Source: an uncultured Sphingomonadaceae bacterium
Lineage (GTDB): Bacteria; Pseudomonadota; Alphaproteobacteria; Sphingomonadales; Sphingomonadaceae
Length of the DNA: 64,000 bases
NCBI GenBank assembly: GCA_947496865.1
Contig: CANMEE010000002.1
Coordinates: 1,199,825-1,263,824 of the forward strand
Direction of reading: 5' to 3'
The notes below the pieces were generated by a model that worked only from the letters and a program-made list of their open reading frames with translations, had not been told where the DNA came from and did no database searches. Positions 1-10,626 of this stretch are shown here, piece by piece (the first letter of the stretch is position 1; every line of letters starts with the position of its first letter). Made by a program: the position numbers and the translations under genes.

Positions 1-779
<779 letters not shown>

Positions 780-831
780 TTATATTAACGGCAATTTGTT
801 CGATAGGTAAAGCCTTGATATTCTGGCGTAT

Positions 832-1422
832 TTATTCGGCGTTTTCAGCTTCTTCCGGCTCAGCCTCTGTTTCTTCTTCCGGTGCAAATAGGGCCGCAAG
901 CCGGGCAAGTTGTTCGCCAATCACGCCGTCTACCGCTGGAGCAATCTGGTCGACCGGAAATTCCATATAACCACCGACTTTATAGACAAAAGATACCCCA
1001 GTATTTTCGCCATCAGGTTGCAGACCAATAGTTAGCGTTCCAGTGACCGCCTCACCCTGCAACGGACCCAGCGCTCCGGACATACGCAGAGCTTTGTTAT
1101 TGTGCGCGAAAATCACACGCATATGCTGCACACTGCCGTCAGCGGACTTGATATTGTCTGCATCCGTTTTCCGAAGAAGCTCACAAAAGCAGCCCCCCGC
1201 CTGCGCGACCAGATAGAAATTTTCCGCATTGCCGGAAAAGCTGTGGTCCCCATTCCACCACCGCGCGGGCGCGATGATAGTCTTCCATACCTGCTCGGTT
1301 GATCCGCTAACCACCTGCAGGTGTTTTACAGTGAAGCCGTTATCGGCTGTATTGGTCACTTCGGCTTGCGCCGCTGTGGCCATAAAAATAGCAGCAATAT
1401 ATATTATGAATCGGAACATCAT
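832..1422 (-). CDS. secreted SRPBCC (START/Bet v1-like) family protein
   Basis: A 196-residue protein with a signal peptide (MMFRFIIYIAAIFMATAAQA) and an SRPBCC-like body: the stretch around SGSTEQVWKTIIAPARWWNGDHSFSG resembles the start of polyketide-cyclase/START-type folds, which bind hydrophobic ligands. The frame is open further upstream, but the double ATG directly after GGGGGAGACA is the likely start. The C-terminus is an acidic Glu/Ala tail. The ligand cannot be read from sequence. It lies between adk and gdhA on the same strand and looks like an insertion into the usual ribosomal gene order. Confidence 0.72.
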   Translation of the reverse strand: MMFRFIIYIAAIFMATAAQAEVTNTADNGFTVKHLQVVSGSTEQVWKTIIAPARWWNGDHSFSGNAENFYLVAQAGGCFCELLRKTDADNIKSADGSVQHMRVIFAHNNKALRMSGALGPLQGEAVTGTLTIGLQPDGENTGVSFVYKVGGYMEFPVDQIAPAVDGVIGEQLARLAALFAPEEETEAEPEEAENAE

Positions 1423-1502
1423 TGTCTCCCCCGTATAGCGGGCAAGACTAGTTATCGTCCCTGCCACTGGCAATGGTTTATCGACCCATCAACGAAGACA
1501 GT

Positions 1503-2153
1503 TTAATCCAGTGCTAAAACAGCTTCGATCGCATTGCTGACATCATCCATGCTACCCATACCATCTACTTTCGTCACGATGCCGCGCTCTTCATAGATGG
1601 GCAGGATCGGTTGGGTCTTAGCACGATATTCACCCATACGCGTGCGAACGGTTTCTTCGTTATCATCTGGGCGGCGTTTAAATTCTGTTGAACCGCAAGC
1701 GTCGCAAACGCCTTCTGTGGCGGGCTGCTTGAACGTATCATGATAGCCTTCCCCACAATTGCCGCAGGTAAAGCGGCCGGTTATGCGCTCCACTAAAGCT
1801 TCAACATCAACCCCTAGCTCAATGACATGGTGGAGTTTGCGGTTACGGGCACTCAATATCTCGTCGAGCGAATATACCTGCGCCTCAGTGCGCGGATAGC
1901 CATCAAAAATTACACCTTGTTCTGGCCCAAGTTCATCCAGCTTATCGCCAATGATGCCGGAAACCACCTCATCAGGAACCAGTTCGCCGGCGTCCATCAG
2001 TGCTTTGGCTTTCAAACCCACTTCGGTGCCGGCCTTGACCGCAGCTCGCAACATGTCGCCAGTCGACAGTTGGATCATCCCATGTCCGTCTTCAAGCAGA
2101 CCCGCCTGAGTGCCTTTACCGGCACCCGGTGGTCCCAACAGGATAATGTCCAT
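1503..2153 (-). CDS. adk: adenylate kinase
   Basis: Interconverts AMP + ATP and 2 ADP in the cytoplasm. The 216 residues hold the P-loop GPPGAGKGT (7-15), the AMP-binding STGDMLR (30-36) and FDGYPRT (83-89), and a long LID domain. The LID carries four cysteines (C130, C133, C150, C153) in a CxxC-x16-CxxC arrangement, the zinc-binding form. It follows secY with a 43-nt gap, the order normal for spc operons. Unusually, the rpsM-rpsK-rpoA-rplQ group does not follow it. Confidence 0.97.
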   Translation of the reverse strand: MDIILLGPPGAGKGTQAGLLEDGHGMIQLSTGDMLRAAVKAGTEVGLKAKALMDAGELVPDEVVSGIIGDKLDELGPEQGVIFDGYPRTEAQVYSLDEILSARNRKLHHVIELGVDVEALVERITGRFTCGNCGEGYHDTFKQPATEGVCDACGSTEFKRRPDDNEETVRTRMGEYRAKTQPILPIYEERGIVTKVDGMGSMDDVSNAIEAVLALD

Positions 2154-2196
2154 AAGTTACTGTCCCCTATAACCTGTATATCCCGGAGGAATATTT

Positions 2197-3570
2197 TTAA
2201 CGCTTGCGACGGCCGCCTTTTAATTTGGCCTTCTTGAGCAGATCACCATATTGCAGAGCCAGCAAATGGCTTTGAATTTGGGTCACTGTATCGACAGTCA
2301 CATTCACGATAATAAGCAAGCTGGTGCCGCCTAAGAAAAAAAGCGGCAGGTTTGTCTGCGCCATCACATATTCCGGCAATACACAAACAAAGGCCAGATA
2401 AGCTGCGCCAACGACCGTGATCCGGGTCAACACATAATCCAAATAGTCCGATGTATTTTTACCTGGGCGAATGCCGGGCACGAAACCACCATTTTTCTTG
2501 AGATTCTCGGCAGTTTCCTCCGGGTTGAACACCACAGCAGTGTAGAAGAAACAGAAGAAGATAATACCAGCGGCATACAGCGCCATGTAAAGCGGTTGTC
2601 CGTGCGCAAGATATTGGTTCAAGGTGATGATGAAATCACCGCTCGCACTTTCACCCGCTGTGGCATTGCCCGCAAACTGACTAACGGTCAGTGGCATCAG
2701 CAACAACGATGATGCAAAGATTGGCGGGATAACGCCGGCAGTATTCACCTTCAAAGGAAGATGGCTGCGATCCGCTTGCATCACGCCATTTTGCGTGGCT
2801 CGCTTGGGATATTGGATGAGCACCCGTCTTTGCGCGCGCTCCATAAAGCTGATAAAGAGAACCAGTGAGACGACCATGGCGATCAAACCAACAATTGTCA
2901 GAGCGCCAATTGAACCGGTCCGGCTGCCTTCCATCAGGTTGCCAACAAAGGTCGGCATTTGGGCGACAATACCAGCCATAATAATCAACGAAATACCGTT
3001 GCCGATACCGCGGCTAGTGATTTGCTCACCCAGCCACATGAGGAACAATGTACCACCAACAAGACTGATAACAGCGCCCATTCGGAAACCGATACCGGGA
3101 TTAATCACAGCTTGCAGGCCGGATTGCGAGGCGAAGCTTTCAAGGCCGACAGCGATGAAATAGCCTTGGATCGCCGTCAGACCAACCGTGCCATAGCGCG
3201 TATATTGGTTGAGTTTTTTCCGGCCCGCCTCGCCATCTTTCTTGATAGCTGCCAATGTCGGAGACAAGGCTGCTGCCAGTTGAACCACAATCGACGCGGT
3301 AATATAGGGCATAACCCCCAGCGCAATCAGGCTCATTCGTTCCAGTGAACCGCCGGAAAATGTGTTAAAAATATCCAGAACACCGCCGCGTGTCTGATCA
3401 TAAAGATCAGCCAAGACAACGGGATCAACGCCCGGCAACGGCACAAAACTCAACAGACGAAAAATCACCAGCGCACCCAGTGTAAACCAGATCCGTTTGC
3501 GAAGTTCGGTTGCTTCTCCGAATTTTGCCAGGCTCAAATTTGCTGCGACCTGATCGGCTTTTGATGCCAT
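2197..3570 (-). CDS. secY: preprotein translocase subunit SecY
   Basis: Channel-forming subunit of the SecYEG translocon in the inner membrane. The 457-residue protein has ten predicted membrane segments and conserved SecY signatures: ELRKRIWFTLGALVIFRLLSFVPLPGVDP near the N-terminus, GIGNGISLIIMAGI in the middle, and the basic KLKGGRRKR C-terminal tail. It is separated from rplO by 182 nt containing a strong minus-strand terminator, so it probably has its own promoter or depends on readthrough. adk follows. Confidence 0.97.
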   Translation of the reverse strand: MASKADQVAANLSLAKFGEATELRKRIWFTLGALVIFRLLSFVPLPGVDPVVLADLYDQTRGGVLDIFNTFSGGSLERMSLIALGVMPYITASIVVQLAAALSPTLAAIKKDGEAGRKKLNQYTRYGTVGLTAIQGYFIAVGLESFASQSGLQAVINPGIGFRMGAVISLVGGTLFLMWLGEQITSRGIGNGISLIIMAGIVAQMPTFVGNLMEGSRTGSIGALTIVGLIAMVVSLVLFISFMERAQRRVLIQYPKRATQNGVMQADRSHLPLKVNTAGVIPPIFASSLLLMPLTVSQFAGNATAGESASGDFIITLNQYLAHGQPLYMALYAAGIIFFCFFYTAVVFNPEETAENLKKNGGFVPGIRPGKNTSDYLDYVLTRITVVGAAYLAFVCVLPEYVMAQTNLPLFFLGGTSLLIIVNVTVDTVTQIQSHLLALQYGDLLKKAKLKGGRRKR

Positions 3571-3692
3571 GCTAGTAGTTCCTTACCCGCCGTTCATGAA
3601 GGCGTTTCACCTTCAAATCAATGCATCGATCCCATATCGGATGTTGCTGCCCGAAAAACAAGGCTCTTGGGCATCAAGCTGCGCCGATACAG

Positions 3693-3737
3693 TTAAAAAA
3701 GAAAGGCCCCGTCTAAGCTCTATAGCTCAGCGGGGCC
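3693..3737 (-). terminator. intrinsic terminator between rplO and secY
   Basis: Read on the minus strand, GGCCCCG (3737-3731) pairs perfectly with CGGGGCC (3711-3705). The inner part, CTGAGCT with AGCTTAG, extends the stem with one G-U pair. The 3' arm is followed by TTTCTTTTTT. This is a textbook rho-independent terminator located inside what is normally one continuous spc operon. Confidence 0.88.
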
Positions 3738-3752
3738 GTTGATTGGTTTAAA

Positions 3753-4307
3753 TCAATCTTCCTTTTTGGCTCTGTTAGCCGCTTTTTTCTCTTTAGCAGG
3801 CTTGGAAGCGACTGCTTTCTTCTCGTTCTTTGGACGGTGCACTGCAGCGCCAGCAAGAATTTCGACTTTACCGCCAGCTTTTTCTACTGCTTCGATGGCC
3901 GCTTTAGAAGCGCCAGCAACTGCAATGGTGATTTTCGCCTTGATTTCGCCTTTAGCGAGCAAACGAACACCGTCTTTGCCGCCACGGGTCAGACCAGCTG
4001 CATTCAAAGCCGCCTGATCCAGCGTGCCTTTGTTGGCAAGCTTCTTGGCGTCGATGAACTTCTGGATCATACCCAGATTGACTTCAGCATAGTCGGTGCC
4101 GAACGGGTTGTTGAAACCACGTTTCGGGATCCGCATGTGAAGGGGCATCTGACCACCTTCGAAACCGTTAATGGATACACCAGAGCGGGACTTCTGGCCT
4201 TTTTGACCACGTCCAGCGGTTTTACCTTTGCCGGAACCAATGCCGCGGCCAACACGGGTACGCAATTTGCGCGCGCCGTCATTATCTCTAAGTTCGTTTA
4301 ATTTCAT
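3753..4307 (-). CDS. rplO: 50S ribosomal protein L15
   Basis: Large-subunit protein. The N-terminus [34 protein letters not shown] is the diagnostic L15 signature. At 184 residues it is about 40 longer than E. coli L15 because of a Lys/Ala-rich C-terminal tail (from about residue 155). It is the last gene before the terminator, downstream of rpmD with a 46-nt gap. Confidence 0.97.
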   Translation of the reverse strand: MKLNELRDNDGARKLRTRVGRGIGSGKGKTAGRGQKGQKSRSGVSINGFEGGQMPLHMRIPKRGFNNPFGTDYAEVNLGMIQKFIDAKKLANKGTLDQAALNAAGLTRGGKDGVRLLAKGEIKAKITIAVAGASKAAIEAVEKAGGKVEILAGAAVHRPKNEKKAVASKPAKEKKAANRAKKED

Positions 4308-4353
4308 GTCGTGTACTCGCTTTCGCTTTTATTCGCACGGCTGTTTTCAGGGT

Positions 4354-4533
4354 TTACCCTTCAACAACCTCTACCAGATGGTGCACCTTACGGATCATGC
4401 CACGCACTTCCGGTGTGTCTTCCAATTCGGAAACACGATGCATTTTGTTTAACCCCAGGCCGATCAGCGTCTTACGCTGATCTTCTGGACGACGGATTGG
4501 CGAACCAACCTGCTTGATTTTTACTTTAGCCAT
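4354..4533 (-). CDS. rpmD: 50S ribosomal protein L30
   Basis: A 59-residue gene, too short for most ORF cut-offs. It begins [19 protein letters not shown], and the [19 protein letters not shown] stretch is the typical L30 core. It lies 6 nt downstream of rpsE and upstream of rplO, exactly where L30 sits in bacterial spc operons. Confidence 0.95.
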   Translation of the reverse strand: MAKVKIKQVGSPIRRPEDQRKTLIGLGLNKMHRVSELEDTPEVRGMIRKVHHLVEVVEG

Positions 4534-4539
4534 TATGCC

Positions 4540-5268
4540 TTACTCCGTAACTGCTGCAGCATCGGCTTCAGCCTGTGCTTCAGAAGCGCCGCCGCGACCA
4601 AGCAGATCAGCGATTTTCTTGCCGCGCCGCTGGGACACAGACTTAGGGCTGGTCTGCTCACCAAGCGCCACGAATGTCGCCCGGATCATGTTATAAGGAT
4701 TGGATGTTCCGTTGGACTTGGTCACCACATCGGCAACACCAAGGCTTTCGAACACCGCACGCATAGGACCACCAGCAATAATACCGGTACCTGGAGGCGC
4801 CGAACGCAAAGTCACGTTACCTGCGCCAAATTGACCCGTGCCATCATGGTGGAGGGTACGACCCTCACGCAATGGAACGCGAACCATTTTCTTTTTCGCA
4901 GCAGCCGTTGCTTTGGTAATGGCTTCAGGCACTTCGCGTGCTTTACCCTTACCGAAACCAGCACGACCTTTGCCGTCGCCAACAACAACCAACGCGGCAA
5001 AACCAAAGCGCTTACCGCCTTTAACTGTTTTGGAAACCCGGTTGATGTGAACCAGCTTTTCAATCAGCTCTTCGCCGCCGTCATTATTGCCACGGCCACC
5101 GCGTCCACGTCCGCCATCACGGCCACCACGTTTGTCGCGATTACCGCCACCGCCGCCACGGTTTCCACCGCGACCTTGACGTTCTTGTGGCTTAGCGGCT
5201 GCAGGAGCAGCTTCAGCTGGCGCTGCAGCTGCTGGTGTAGCTTCTGTTTTTGTTTCTTCTTCAGCCAT
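4540..5268 (-). CDS. rpsE: 30S ribosomal protein S5 with long Gly/Arg-rich N-terminal extension
   Basis: Small-subunit protein involved in decoding fidelity and helicase activity at the mRNA entry site. The canonical S5 domain ([19 protein letters not shown] onward) starts near residue 72. Before it is a low-complexity extension: an Ala/Glu segment, then an RGG-like segment ([18 protein letters not shown] and similar repeats). Total length is 242 residues against about 166 in E. coli. The ATG follows rplR by 2 nt. Extended S5 proteins occur in sphingomonads, but the Arg/Gly repeat resembles RNA-binding RGG motifs. Confidence 0.96.
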   Translation of the reverse strand: MAEEETKTEATPAAAAPAEAAPAAAKPQERQGRGGNRGGGGGNRDKRGGRDGGRGRGGRGNNDGGEELIEKLVHINRVSKTVKGGKRFGFAALVVVGDGKGRAGFGKGKAREVPEAITKATAAAKKKMVRVPLREGRTLHHDGTGQFGAGNVTLRSAPPGTGIIAGGPMRAVFESLGVADVVTKSNGTSNPYNMIRATFVALGEQTSPKSVSQRRGKKIADLLGRGGASEAQAEADAAAVTE

Positions 5269-5270
5269 GC

Positions 5271-5624
5271 TTAAAACTCCAATCCGCCTTCGCGGGCCGC
5301 GTCGGCCAGGGCCTTAACACGTCCGTGATAAAGGAAACCGCCACGGTCAAAAATTACTTCTTTGACGCCGGCTTTTTTTGCTGCTGCTGCAACGCGCTTG
5401 CCAACATCGGCTGCCGCTGCACTATCAGCACCGGTTTTTACCTTCGACGCCTTGTCGATGGTCGACGCAGCGGCAACAGTTTTGCCCTCTGCGTCATCAA
5501 TGACCTGCGCATAGATATGACGGCCAGTACGGTGAACTGACAAACGAGGCTTTGTGAGCCCGCGCTTCCGCAATTTGGTGCGAACGCGTTGCTGACGCCG
5601 TTTGAATAGAGAAATATTAGCCAT
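5271..5624 (-). CDS. rplR: 50S ribosomal protein L18
   Basis: 5S rRNA-binding large-subunit protein of 117 residues. The segments [32 protein letters not shown] and [26 protein letters not shown] are the conserved L18 ends. It lies between rplF and rpsE with 2-3 nt gaps, so translation is probably coupled. Confidence 0.97.
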   Translation of the reverse strand: MANISLFKRRQQRVRTKLRKRGLTKPRLSVHRTGRHIYAQVIDDAEGKTVAAASTIDKASKVKTGADSAAAADVGKRVAAAAKKAGVKEVIFDRGGFLYHGRVKALADAAREGGLEF

Positions 5625-5627
5625 GGC

Positions 5628-6161
5628 TTATTTCTTCTTCCCTTCTTTGCGGTAAACATATTCACCGCGATATTTAATACCCTTGCCTTTATAAGGCTCC
5701 GGTTTGCGCCAGCGCCGAATTTCTGCGGCAACCTGACCAACCTGCTGTTTATTGATGCCGGATATCTCGACCGTGGTCTGATCAGGCGTCTTGATGGTAA
5801 TGCCTTCTGGAATGTCGAAATTCACATCATGGCTGAAACCAAGCTGAAGGTTCAGGACTTTGCCCTTAACCGCAGCACGATAACCAACACCTGTGATCTC
5901 AAGAACCTTGGTAAAACCGTCTGTTACGCCGTCGATCAAGTTCTGAACCAGCGTCCGTTGCATGCCCCAATAGGCGCGCGCACGGGTTGTCTTGTTCGCT
6001 GGGGTTACCAGCAGACCGCCATCGCTAAGCTCATAGCTCAGATCGTCTACCATAGGGGTCGAAAGCTCGCCCTTTGGTCCTTTGACCTTCACCAGACCGT
6101 CTTCCATGCTGGCGGTAACGCCGTCAGGAATGCTTACTGCTTTTTTTCCGATACGAGACAT
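5628..6161 (-). CDS. rplF: 50S ribosomal protein L6
   Basis: 177-residue large-subunit protein near the sarcin-ricin loop. It starts [15 protein letters not shown] and has the conserved C-terminal [22 protein letters not shown]. It sits 2 nt after rpsH in the spc operon order. Confidence 0.97.
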   Translation of the reverse strand: MSRIGKKAVSIPDGVTASMEDGLVKVKGPKGELSTPMVDDLSYELSDGGLLVTPANKTTRARAYWGMQRTLVQNLIDGVTDGFTKVLEITGVGYRAAVKGKVLNLQLGFSHDVNFDIPEGITIKTPDQTTVEISGINKQQVGQVAAEIRRWRKPEPYKGKGIKYRGEYVYRKEGKKK

Positions 6162-6163
6162 GA

Positions 6164-6559
6164 TCAGAACACCTCTGCGAGTACTTCGCCGCCAACATTC
6201 TGGCTGCGCGCTTCTGCGTCAGACAAAACACCTTTTGGCGTCGAAACGATTGTGATGCCCAGGCCGTTGCGAACCGTTGGCAGTTCACTTGAACCACTAT
6301 AGATACGACGACCAGGTTTTGAAACGCGGGCAACGTGGCGGATAGCCGGCTCACCTTCAAAATATTTCAGTTCAATACGAAGACCGGGGTGCTTGTTGAC
6401 CTCTTCTTCGCTGTAGCCACGAATATAGCCTTCGCGCTGCAGAACTTCGAGAACAGCGCCACGCAATTTAGAAGCGGGGCTGACCACACTATCTTTACGC
6501 GCTTGCTGTCCGTTGCGGATACGGGTGAGCATATCACCCAAGGGATCGGTAAATGACAT
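6164..6559 (-). CDS. rpsH: 30S ribosomal protein S8
   Basis: 131-residue small-subunit protein. S8 in E. coli also represses the spc operon by binding its mRNA. The N-terminal [14 protein letters not shown] and the C-terminal [24 protein letters not shown] are diagnostic. Placed between rpsN and rplF. Confidence 0.97.
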   Translation of the reverse strand: MSFTDPLGDMLTRIRNGQQARKDSVVSPASKLRGAVLEVLQREGYIRGYSEEEVNKHPGLRIELKYFEGEPAIRHVARVSKPGRRIYSGSSELPTVRNGLGITIVSTPKGVLSDAEARSQNVGGEVLAEVF

Positions 6560-6571
6560 ATTATCTTCCCT

Positions 6572-6877
6572 TTACCAGCTGGATTTCGTTACGCCGGGGA
6601 TAAGACCTTTATTGGCCATATCACGCAGCTCGATGCGGCAGAGACGAAACTTACGGTAATAACCGCGCGGACGCCCTGTTGTTTCACAGCGGTTACGCAC
6701 ACGGGTTGGATTGCCGTTGCGCGGAATTTCCGCCATCTTTAGACGCGCCATCAACCGCTCGGTCTCATCAAGAGACTGATCGTTGGCCATCGCCTTCAAC
6801 TTCGCATAACGGCCAGCATATTTCTTAACCAGCTTTTTGCGACGTTCGTTTTTATTAATGGAACTCAGTTTCGCCAT
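6572..6877 (-). CDS. rpsN: 30S ribosomal protein S14 (zinc-independent form)
   Basis: 101 residues, the long zinc-free S14 type: no CxxC pairs are present, and the C-terminal [39 protein letters not shown] matches the standard family ending. It lies between rplE and rpsH. Confidence 0.97.
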   Translation of the reverse strand: MAKLSSINKNERRKKLVKKYAGRYAKLKAMANDQSLDETERLMARLKMAEIPRNGNPTRVRNRCETTGRPRGYYRKFRLCRIELRDMANKGLIPGVTKSSW

Positions 6878-6945
6878 GACTTAAGTTCTCTTCCTTTCTT
6901 GCGTATCCCGGCAGCACGCCGCGATATTATGAATATAAAGACAGC

Positions 6946-7524
6946 TTATGCTGCTGCTTGCTCTTCTTCTTCCTTCGGAAACGGGAAACCGAAAAATTTC
7001 AAAAGCTCACGAGCTTCGTCATTCGTTTTCGCGCTTGTCGTCACGATAATGTCCATGCCGCGCACGACGTCGATGTCGTCATAGGCAATTTCAGGAAAAA
7101 TAATCTGCTCTTTAATGCCCATAGCGAAGTTGCCACGACCATCAAAACTATTCGGATTCAATCCACGAAAGTCACGAATACGAGGCATAGCCACCGTGAT
7201 CAGACGATCGAGAAATTCGTACATACGCTCACGACGCAATGTCACTTTACAACCGATCGGCATGCCTTCACGCAGCTTGAACGTCGCGATAGACGTCTTT
7301 GCTTTGGTAATGACAGGCTTCTGGCCAGCGATCAGCTCCATTTCTTTGGCAGCAATCGTAGTTTTCTTTTTGTCCTGACTACCTTCGCCAACACCCATGT
7401 TCAGTGTGATCTTAGTGATCTTTGGCACTTCCATGTGATTGGAGTAGTTGAACTTTTCCTGCATCGCTTTGACGATCTCGTCGTCATATTTTTTGCGCAT
7501 GCGCGGCAAATCTTGATCAGCCAT
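6946..7524 (-). CDS. rplE: 50S ribosomal protein L5
   Basis: 5S rRNA-binding protein of 192 residues. Conserved segments include [41 protein letters not shown] and [23 protein letters not shown]. The start overlaps the end of rplX by 8 nt, suggesting coupled translation. Confidence 0.97.
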   Translation of the reverse strand: MADQDLPRMRKKYDDEIVKAMQEKFNYSNHMEVPKITKITLNMGVGEGSQDKKKTTIAAKEMELIAGQKPVITKAKTSIATFKLREGMPIGCKVTLRRERMYEFLDRLITVAMPRIRDFRGLNPNSFDGRGNFAMGIKEQIIFPEIAYDDIDVVRGMDIIVTTSAKTNDEARELLKFFGFPFPKEEEEQAAA

Positions 7525-7837
7525 CGACTTTCTCCCCGGATTTCACGGCCACACGGACCATTTTTCCGTCTTTCTCTTCGAAGCGAACCCGGGTGGGCTT
7601 GCCATCTTTAGGATCGGCCAGAGCAACTTTGCTGATATGCATTGGTGCTTCACGGCGTTCCAGACCACCTTGCGGATTGGCCTGTGTTGGTTTGCGATGA
7701 CGGACTGCAATGTTAGCACCAGCAACGATCAATTTACCGTCCTTTGGCATTACCTTGGTCACTTCACCGGATTTGCCTTTGTCCTTGCCAGACAAGACAA
7801 CAACGGTGTCACCTTTTTTAATTTTTGCACTGGCCAT
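7517..7837 (-). CDS. rplX: 50S ribosomal protein L24
   Basis: 106-residue assembly-initiating large-subunit protein with an N-terminal KOW motif ([21 protein letters not shown]) and the conserved [17 protein letters not shown]. The 3' end overlaps rplE by 8 nt. Confidence 0.97.
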   Translation of the reverse strand: MASAKIKKGDTVVVLSGKDKGKSGEVTKVMPKDGKLIVAGANIAVRHRKPTQANPQGGLERREAPMHISKVALADPKDGKPTRVRFEEKDGKMVRVAVKSGEKVDG

Positions 7838-7839
7838 GA

Positions 7840-8208
7840 TTATAGTACCTCCGGCGCAAGGCTGATGATTTTCATATGCTTCTTGGCGCGCAATTCGCGA
7901 ACCACTGGGCCAAAAATACGGGTGCCAATAGGCTCCTTCGCATTGTTGACCAATACAGCAGCATTGGTGTCAAAGCGGATAACCGAACCGTCTTTGCGGC
8001 GGATATCTTTGCGAGTGCGTACGATAACAGCCCGGTGAACATCACCTTTTTTGACCTTACCGCGCGGTGCAGCTTCCTTGATCGACACAACAATAATGTC
8101 GCCAACGCCAGCAAACCGGCGCTTGGAACCGCCCAGCACCTTGATACACTGCACGCGTTTGGCTCCGCTATTGTCAGCGACCTCCAAGTTCGATTGCATC
8201 TGGATCAT
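7840..8208 (-). CDS. rplN: 50S ribosomal protein L14
   Basis: 122-residue protein beginning [17 protein letters not shown], the near-invariant L14 start. The frame is open for ten more codons upstream, but family length and the invariant N-terminus fix this ATG. It contains [11 protein letters not shown] and the C-terminal [11 protein letters not shown]. Confidence 0.97.
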   Translation of the reverse strand: MIQMQSNLEVADNSGAKRVQCIKVLGGSKRRFAGVGDIIVVSIKEAAPRGKVKKGDVHRAVIVRTRKDIRRKDGSVIRFDTNAAVLVNNAKEPIGTRIFGPVVRELRAKKHMKIISLAPEVL

Positions 8209-8269
8209 GGATCCAATTCCTTCTTCATTCCGCTCCAAATCATCGGAGCACAGTTAAACTTCGCTAGCT

Positions 8270-8581
8270 TCAGCTTTCGGCTTTGACTTCGCCTTCGTCT
8301 GCAGCAGTAATTTCGCCAACTTTTGGTGTGGCCGGAGCAGCAGCAGCGCCAACCCGTTCCAGCACCTTCCAAGTTTTGAGCTTGGAAATTGGTTTTGTCT
8401 CCTCAATGCGCACTGTTTCACCAGTGCTCATCTCGTTCTTTTCGTCATGCGCGTGATATTTTTTCGAACGACGCATAATTTTTCCGTAAAGCGGATGCTT
8501 CACTTTGCGTTCGACATTAACGACAATTGTTTTGTCGCCTTTGTCTGACACTACGGTGCCGGTGAGAATACGTTTTGGCAT
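8270..8581 (-). CDS. rpsQ: 30S ribosomal protein S17
   Basis: 103 residues. The core [35 protein letters not shown] and [12 protein letters not shown] are standard S17; a further tail of about 25 residues rich in Ala/Glu follows. Lies between rpmC and rplN. Confidence 0.96.
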   Translation of the reverse strand: MPKRILTGTVVSDKGDKTIVVNVERKVKHPLYGKIMRRSKKYHAHDEKNEMSTGETVRIEETKPISKLKTWKVLERVGAAAAPATPKVGEITAADEGEVKAES

Positions 8582-8590
8582 ATCGGTTCC

Positions 8591-8803
8591 TTACGCCTTT
8601 TCTGCGACGGCGGCTTTCGCGCGCTCGTTCTGCAGGGTTTTAATCGTTGCGATTGTGCGGCGTACTTCACGAATCCGACTTGGCTTTTCTAGCTGGTTGG
8701 TCGCAGACTGAAAGCGCAGGTTAAATGCCTCACGCTTTAGTTCGGCCAGATCGCTGGTAAGCTGATCGTCGGTCTTGGTACGCAAATCTTCTGTCTTGCT
8801 CAT
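8591..8803 (-). CDS. rpmC: 50S ribosomal protein L29
   Basis: 70-residue protein at the peptide-exit tunnel. The all-helical sequence has the conserved ELKREAFNLRFQSATNQL and RTIATIKTLQNER stretches. It follows rplP by 4 nt. Confidence 0.96.
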   Translation of the reverse strand: MSKTEDLRTKTDDQLTSDLAELKREAFNLRFQSATNQLEKPSRIREVRRTIATIKTLQNERAKAAVAEKA

Positions 8804-8807
8804 GTCC

Positions 8808-9239
8808 TTAACCTTCCAAATGTGACGTGTCGCCTAGGCGAGCCACAACTTTTGTCTTGATAGGGAGCTTCATCGCAGCGCGCTCGAAAGCAACAGCAGC
8901 AACGGGTCCAGGAACACCATCCAGTTCAAACATGATCCGGCCTGGCTTTACCCGGCAAGCCCAATATTCAACTGAACCCTTACCTTTACCCTGACGCACT
9001 TCAGCAGGCTTCTTGGAAACCGGTACATCTGGGAAGATGCGGATCCACAAACGACCTTGCCGTTTCATGTGACGTGTAATCGCACGGCGAGCCGCTTCGA
9101 TCTGACGCGCTGTAATCCGATCAGGCTCCATCGCTTTGAGACCATAAGATCCAAAGTTCAGCGTCGTGCCGCCTGGTGCTTTTCCCTTAATCCGGCCTTT
9201 GAAAGCCTTGCGGAATTTATGTTTCTTTGGTTGCAGCAT
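8808..9239 (-). CDS. rplP: 50S ribosomal protein L16
   Basis: 143-residue protein. It starts [19 protein letters not shown] and contains [25 protein letters not shown] and [17 protein letters not shown] signatures (here [13 protein letters not shown]). It sits between rpsC and rpmC. Confidence 0.97.
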   Translation of the reverse strand: MLQPKKHKFRKAFKGRIKGKAPGGTTLNFGSYGLKAMEPDRITARQIEAARRAITRHMKRQGRLWIRIFPDVPVSKKPAEVRQGKGKGSVEYWACRVKPGRIMFELDGVPGPVAAVAFERAAMKLPIKTKVVARLGDTSHLEG

Positions 9240-9263
9240 GATGCTTTACCTATTCCCTAATGT

Positions 9264-9959
9264 TCAACGAGAGGGGCGGACGCCAGAAGTCTGTGCTTCT
9301 ACCATCAACCGATCCTGAGCCATTGGATCGTGACCCAATATCTCGCCTTTGAAAATCCAAACCTTGATACCGATAATACCGTAAGCGGTCAGCGCTTCAT
9401 ATTCGGCATAATCAATATTGGCGCGCAGTGTATGGAGCGGCACGCGGCCTTCGCGATACCATTCAACGCGGGCAATTTCTGCTCCGCCCAAACGACCACC
9501 ACAAACAATTTTAATTCCCTCAGCGCCCAGACGCAGAGCGGATTGAACCGCACGTTTCATCGCCCGACGGAAAGCAACACGGCGGATCAACTGATCACCA
9601 ATGCCCTGCGCCACCAACTGCGCGTCAACTTCTGGCTTACGAATTTCGACAATGTTCAGCGATACATCGCCGGTCGACATGTCGCTGAGCTTACGACGCA
9701 GCTTTTCAATATCCGCGCCTTTTTTACCGATGATAACACCGGGGCGAGCAGCATAGATCGACACGCGGCAGGTCTTGGCCGGACGCTCAATCACCACCTT
9801 GGAAATCGCGGCCTGTGGCACGGTCTCCATGATGAATTTGCGCATCTTGATGTCTTCCATCAAGAGATCGCCGTAATTGGAACCTTCCGCATACCAGCGG
9901 CTATCCCAAGTCCGGTTAATCTGCAGGCGAAGCCCGATAGGATTACTTTTTTGACCCAT
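9264..9959 (-). CDS. rpsC: 30S ribosomal protein S3
   Basis: 231-residue small-subunit protein with an N-terminal [12 protein letters not shown], a central KH domain with [15 protein letters not shown], and a C-terminal S3 domain ([24 protein letters not shown]). It follows rplV by 3 nt. Confidence 0.97.
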   Translation of the reverse strand: MGQKSNPIGLRLQINRTWDSRWYAEGSNYGDLLMEDIKMRKFIMETVPQAAISKVVIERPAKTCRVSIYAARPGVIIGKKGADIEKLRRKLSDMSTGDVSLNIVEIRKPEVDAQLVAQGIGDQLIRRVAFRRAMKRAVQSALRLGAEGIKIVCGGRLGGAEIARVEWYREGRVPLHTLRANIDYAEYEALTAYGIIGIKVWIFKGEILGHDPMAQDRLMVEAQTSGVRPSR

Positions 9960-9962
9960 GGT

Positions 9963-10349
9963 TTACGCCTTTTCTTCTTCTTCGTGTTCGCGAACAACGA
10001 TGCGAACGCGGCTGAAAGGTTTCAGGATTTGCGCGGAACGGCCACGAGCACGCGCTTTGAAACGCTTCATGGTCAAGCCTTTGCCAACACTGGCTTCCTG
10101 AACAATCAATGCATCAACATCCAAGTTATGGTTGTTTTCTGCATTGGCAATAGCGGACGCGAGAACCTTGCTTACATCTTTTGCCATGCTCTTTTTAGAG
10201 AAGGACAGGATGTTCAAAGCGTCTTCCGCTTTCTTGCCGCGGATCAATTGAGCAACAAGGTTCAGCTTTTGGGCAGATCCACGAATGGAATTGCCAACAG
10301 CCAAAGCTTCATTGTCGCCAACGCGGCGGGGTGATGATGCCTTACCCAT
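9963..10349 (-). CDS. rplV: 50S ribosomal protein L22
   Basis: 128-residue exit-tunnel protein. [24 protein letters not shown] and the C-terminal loop region [12 protein letters not shown] are family signatures. The ATG shares one base with the rpsS stop, so the two are translationally coupled. Confidence 0.97.
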   Translation of the reverse strand: MGKASSPRRVGDNEALAVGNSIRGSAQKLNLVAQLIRGKKAEDALNILSFSKKSMAKDVSKVLASAIANAENNHNLDVDALIVQEASVGKGLTMKRFKARARGRSAQILKPFSRVRIVVREHEEEEKA

Positions 10350-10624
10350 TATTTCTTGCCTTTTTTGTCAGCGCCATGGCCGTAATAGTTACGCGTCGGA
10401 GCGAACTCACCCAGCTTGTGGCCGACCATGTCTTCATTCACGGAAACCGGGATGAATTTCTGGCCATTATAAACACTGAAAGTCAAACCAACGAAATCAG
10501 GAAGAACGGTAGAACGGCGCGACCATGTCTTTATGGGCGTACGCTTACTTTCTTCTTGAGCGGTCTGCGCTTTTTTCAGCAGGTGGAGGTCAACAAATGG
10601 ACCTTTTTTGATGGAACGAGCCAT
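10349..10624 (-). CDS. rpsS: 30S ribosomal protein S19
   Basis: 91 residues starting [16 protein letters not shown], with [25 protein letters not shown] and [11 protein letters not shown], all typical S19. It lies 2 nt downstream of rplB. Confidence 0.97.
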   Translation of the reverse strand: MARSIKKGPFVDLHLLKKAQTAQEESKRTPIKTWSRRSTVLPDFVGLTFSVYNGQKFIPVSVNEDMVGHKLGEFAPTRNYYGHGADKKGKK

Positions 10625-10626
10625 GC

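Noticed and set aside
9330..10334. 334-codon plus-strand open frame antisense to rpsC and rplV
   Set aside because: It is the complement of two certain ribosomal protein genes; no family signature, and its composition is that of a shadow frame.
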